Assembly (NCBI GenBank): GCA_018816625.1 | Contig: JAHIVR010000201.1 | Coordinates: 1-23,515 of the forward strand | Length of the DNA stretch: 23,515 nucleotides | Origin: Nanobdellota archaeon | Lineage (GTDB): Archaea; Nanobdellota; Nanobdellia; Pacearchaeales; GW2011-AR1 | Reading direction: 5' to 3' | Shown: positions 21,981-23,515 of the stretch, one piece after another | How positions within the stretch are numbered: position 1 is the first letter of the stretch | Layout of the letters: each line of letters begins with the position of its first letter | Program-made: the position numbers and the translations under genes | Notes under the pieces: model-generated | Told to the model about the DNA's origin: nothing | The model's database searches: none | Seen by the model: only the letters and a program-made list of their open reading frames with translations

Positions 21981-23151
21981 AAAGTTTGATCTTTGTATCG
22001 TTTGTTGCAAAATTTTTTGCAACTATAACCTGAACTTTTGCGTCTTCTGCAGCTCGAATTATAGGTGATGTAACAGTTCCATCAATAACAATAATTGAAG
22101 GATTAAGCTTCATTCTACTCATAGCGTTTCCAAGACCCCTAGACGAAAGAGTTTTCATTTCATTCAAATCCGAATCCAAAAGAATTGCTTTTCCACTGCC
22201 CTGGTTTTTATCAGAAAGTTCCGCAAGCTTTTCTTTTTCAGCATCACTTAGGGCAACAGTTGTTTCTTCAGTTTTTTCCTGTTTGTAGCTGTTGTCATTG
22301 TAGCTGTTTCTAGCATATCCGTTATTTCTTCCGTTTCCTCTTGATAAAAATTCTTCAGGTGTAAATCTCTTTCGTAGGTTCATTAAAATTTCTTTACCGT
22401 TAAGTTCCTCAACTTCTTTTCCCTCTGGAGCAACACAGATTGCTTTAACTCTTGCATTATCAACAACATTTTGAGCAATAAGCTTTCCTCCTCTATCTCC
22501 ATCAAGGAAAAGTATCAGGTCTTTTTCCTTACCAAGCTCTTTTATGTCATCAGGAAGCTTTGTCCCATTCATAGCGATAACATTCTTCACACCATTTTTT
22601 AAAAGGTTCAGAACGTCTGCCCTTCCTTCAACAACAATTATCTCTCTGTCGCTAAGATCTCCGCAAGGAAGTTTAGATCTACCATACTCTCCTATGATTC
22701 CCATTTTTGCAGAATCTTTTATCTGATTTGAGATGTCTCTTGAATCCGTGGCTCCTTCAATACTACCCATTAATTTCTTAGCTCTTTCTATGATGTAGTC
22801 TCTCTTTGAACCCCTAACATCTTCAATTCTTTCGACTTCAAGCTGAGAATCACAAGGCCCTATTCTTTCTATTGTTTCAATAGCAGCAGCAATTAAAGTA
22901 GTTTCGGACTGGTCTAGAGCGGTGGGAACTTTTATTCTTCCAGTAGTTCTTTTATCTTGTCTCTCTATTTCAACTTCAATTCTTCCTATTTTCCCTTCTT
23001 TTTGAAGCTCTCTCATCTCTAAATCTGCGCCCAAGAGTCCTTCTGTTTGTCCAAATATGGCCCCGATTATGTCAGGTTTTTCTAACGCACCTTCGGCTGT
23101 AAAATTTGCATGTATCATATATTTTATTGATACCGGACTAATTTTTGCCAT
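21970..23151 (-). CDS. dnaG: Archaeal DnaG (Toprim primase-like protein)
   Basis: 393 aa, normal for archaeal DnaG. Opening SPVSIKYMIHANFTAEGALE then KPDIIGAIFGQTEGLLGADL is diagnostic. The Toprim domain is at about 169-250, with IIVVEGRADVLNLL (E175) and ILFLDGDRGG (D217, D219). A low-complexity Asn/Tyr-rich linker (about 274-295) joins a helical C-terminal domain ending in a small alpha/beta segment. In archaea DnaG can make primers and is a stable part of the RNA exosome. The ATG at 23151 has a TATA-like AAATAAATT 24 nt upstream and also a GGAG about 11 nt before it, so both leaderless and SD-led starts are conceivable. Confidence 0.95.
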   Translation of the reverse strand: MAKISPVSIKYMIHANFTAEGALEKPDIIGAIFGQTEGLLGADLEMRELQKEGKIGRIEVEIERQDKRTTGRIKVPTALDQSETTLIAAAIETIERIGPCDSQLEVERIEDVRGSKRDYIIERAKKLMGSIEGATDSRDISNQIKDSAKMGIIGEYGRSKLPCGDLSDREIIVVEGRADVLNLLKNGVKNVIAMNGTKLPDDIKELGKEKDLILFLDGDRGGKLIAQNVVDNARVKAICVAPEGKEVEELNGKEILMNLRKRFTPEEFLSRGNGRNNGYARNSYNDNSYKQEKTEETTVALSDAEKEKLAELSDKNQGSGKAILLDSDLNEMKTLSSRGLGNAMSRMKLNPSIIVIDGTVTSPIIRAAEDAKVQVIVAKNFATNDTKIKLLSL

Positions 23152-23255
23152 TTATACTTTCTCCGTATTTAATTTATTTGAAACCTAAAGGTTTCTAGAA
23201 AAATATCATATTAAACTTCTTACTCTTCCCACTTACTCTAAAACATAACGAGTTT

Positions 23256-23281
23256 ATGTGAATGTGAATGTGAATGTGAAT
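23256..23281 (+). repeat. Hexanucleotide tandem repeat (ATGTGA)4
   Basis: Four perfect copies of ATGTGA plus AT, in the divergent spacer between dnaG and the last gene, about 120-145 bp before the last gene's TATA box. The rest of the 276-bp spacer holds only AT-rich sequence and the two promoters. Confidence 0.8.
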
Positions 23282-23396
23282 AATATACTAATAATTTAGT
23301 GATATTTTCCTAATACCTATCCATACTTTCTGGAGTTTTTAAACCTTTGTATCTAGGGCTGTTTGTTATTACTACAAGAAGGTTACAAAAGAGTAA

Positions 23397-23407
23397 GATT
23401 TATAAGG
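23397..23407 (+). promoter_or_regulatory. TATA box of last gene
   Basis: GATTTATAAGG centred 26 nt before ATG 23428; a leaderless start is expected. Confidence 0.55.
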
Positions 23408-23427
23408 TTTAAAAGAGAGTGATTAAA

Positions 23428-23515
23428 ATGAGCTCCCTAGAAGAAGGAGATGTAAATGAATGGAACAAAGCAACCGATACTATTGCTAGAAATTACTTTT
23501 TTCTTTATGATTATA
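23428..23515 (+). CDS. Partial gene, N-terminal 29 residues only
   Basis: Cut by the window end. The frame opens with ATG 23428 and reads MSSLEEGDVNEWNKATDTIA then RNYFFLYDY, open to the last base. The start is supported by a well-placed TATA box (26 nt). Too little is left to recognise a family; no signal peptide or motif is visible in the part present. It is divergent from dnaG. Confidence 0.55.
   Translation, partial: MSSLEEGDVNEWNKATDTIARNYFFLYDY

Noticed and set aside
1..23515. tRNA, rRNA, CRISPR or IS elements
   Set aside because: Scanning by eye for T-arm motifs, repeat-spacer arrays and transposase motifs on both strands gave nothing convincing; the (ATGTGA)4 array is a simple tandem repeat, not CRISPR.

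Overview
The window looks like a piece of a small, AT-rich archaeal genome, most probably a DPANN lineage of the Woesearchaeota/Pacearchaeota type. Evidence: an archaeal-type DnaG primase, SecD/SecF, an archaeal single-pass surface (S-layer-like) protein with a style I associate with Pacearchaeota, and strong TATA boxes (often GATTTAWAA-like) centred 24-29 nt before many start codons, which implies leaderless mRNAs. The lineage is inference; no rRNA or tRNA gene was seen.

Left part, 1-6052 (+): one tightly overlapping operon for a surface glycan. It holds the end of a WecB-like UDP-GlcNAc 2-epimerase, a NodB-type deacetylase, a DegT/DnrJ aminotransferase, a FemAB-like acyltransferase, a methyltransferase, a GT4 and a GT9 glycosyltransferase. 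Consecutive genes overlap by 4-17 nt. Facing it (7337-6053, -) is a two-gene split transketolase that lacks the usual C-terminal domain. Then come an SDR oxidoreductase (+), a weakly Nudix-like protein (-), two convergent FkbM methyltransferases, and a polysaccharide flippase (-). Together these could make, modify and export an unusual sugar polymer or the glycan of the surface protein.

Middle, 10709-15011 (-): secF, secD and a small YdjM-like membrane protein are joined by ATGA overlaps, with the flippase just downstream. Upstream of secF lies a 381-bp gene-free stretch (15012-15392) rich in palindromes and duplicated promoter-like modules. Next is an orphan 120-aa ORF flanked by perfect 22-nt direct repeats.

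Right part, 15820-23515: a DgkA-like lipid kinase, a RelE-type toxin-antitoxin pair, an unknown 196-aa protein, a 61-aa DUF4190-like membrane protein, a minimal protein-kinase-like protein and an unknown 115-aa protein. These are followed by the surface-layer-like protein with its own regulatory region, a frameshifted gene with a possible Cys-His-Asp triad, endonuclease IV, an RsbW/SpoIIAB-like ATPase-fold protein with a cysteine cluster, DnaG with a hairpin/U-tract terminator, and the first 29 codons of one more gene.

Functional picture: envelope biogenesis (glycan synthesis, flipping, protein export, surface protein, lipid kinase) fills most of the window, with DNA replication/repair genes (dnaG, nfo) at the right end. 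No IS element, CRISPR array or RNA gene could be supported.
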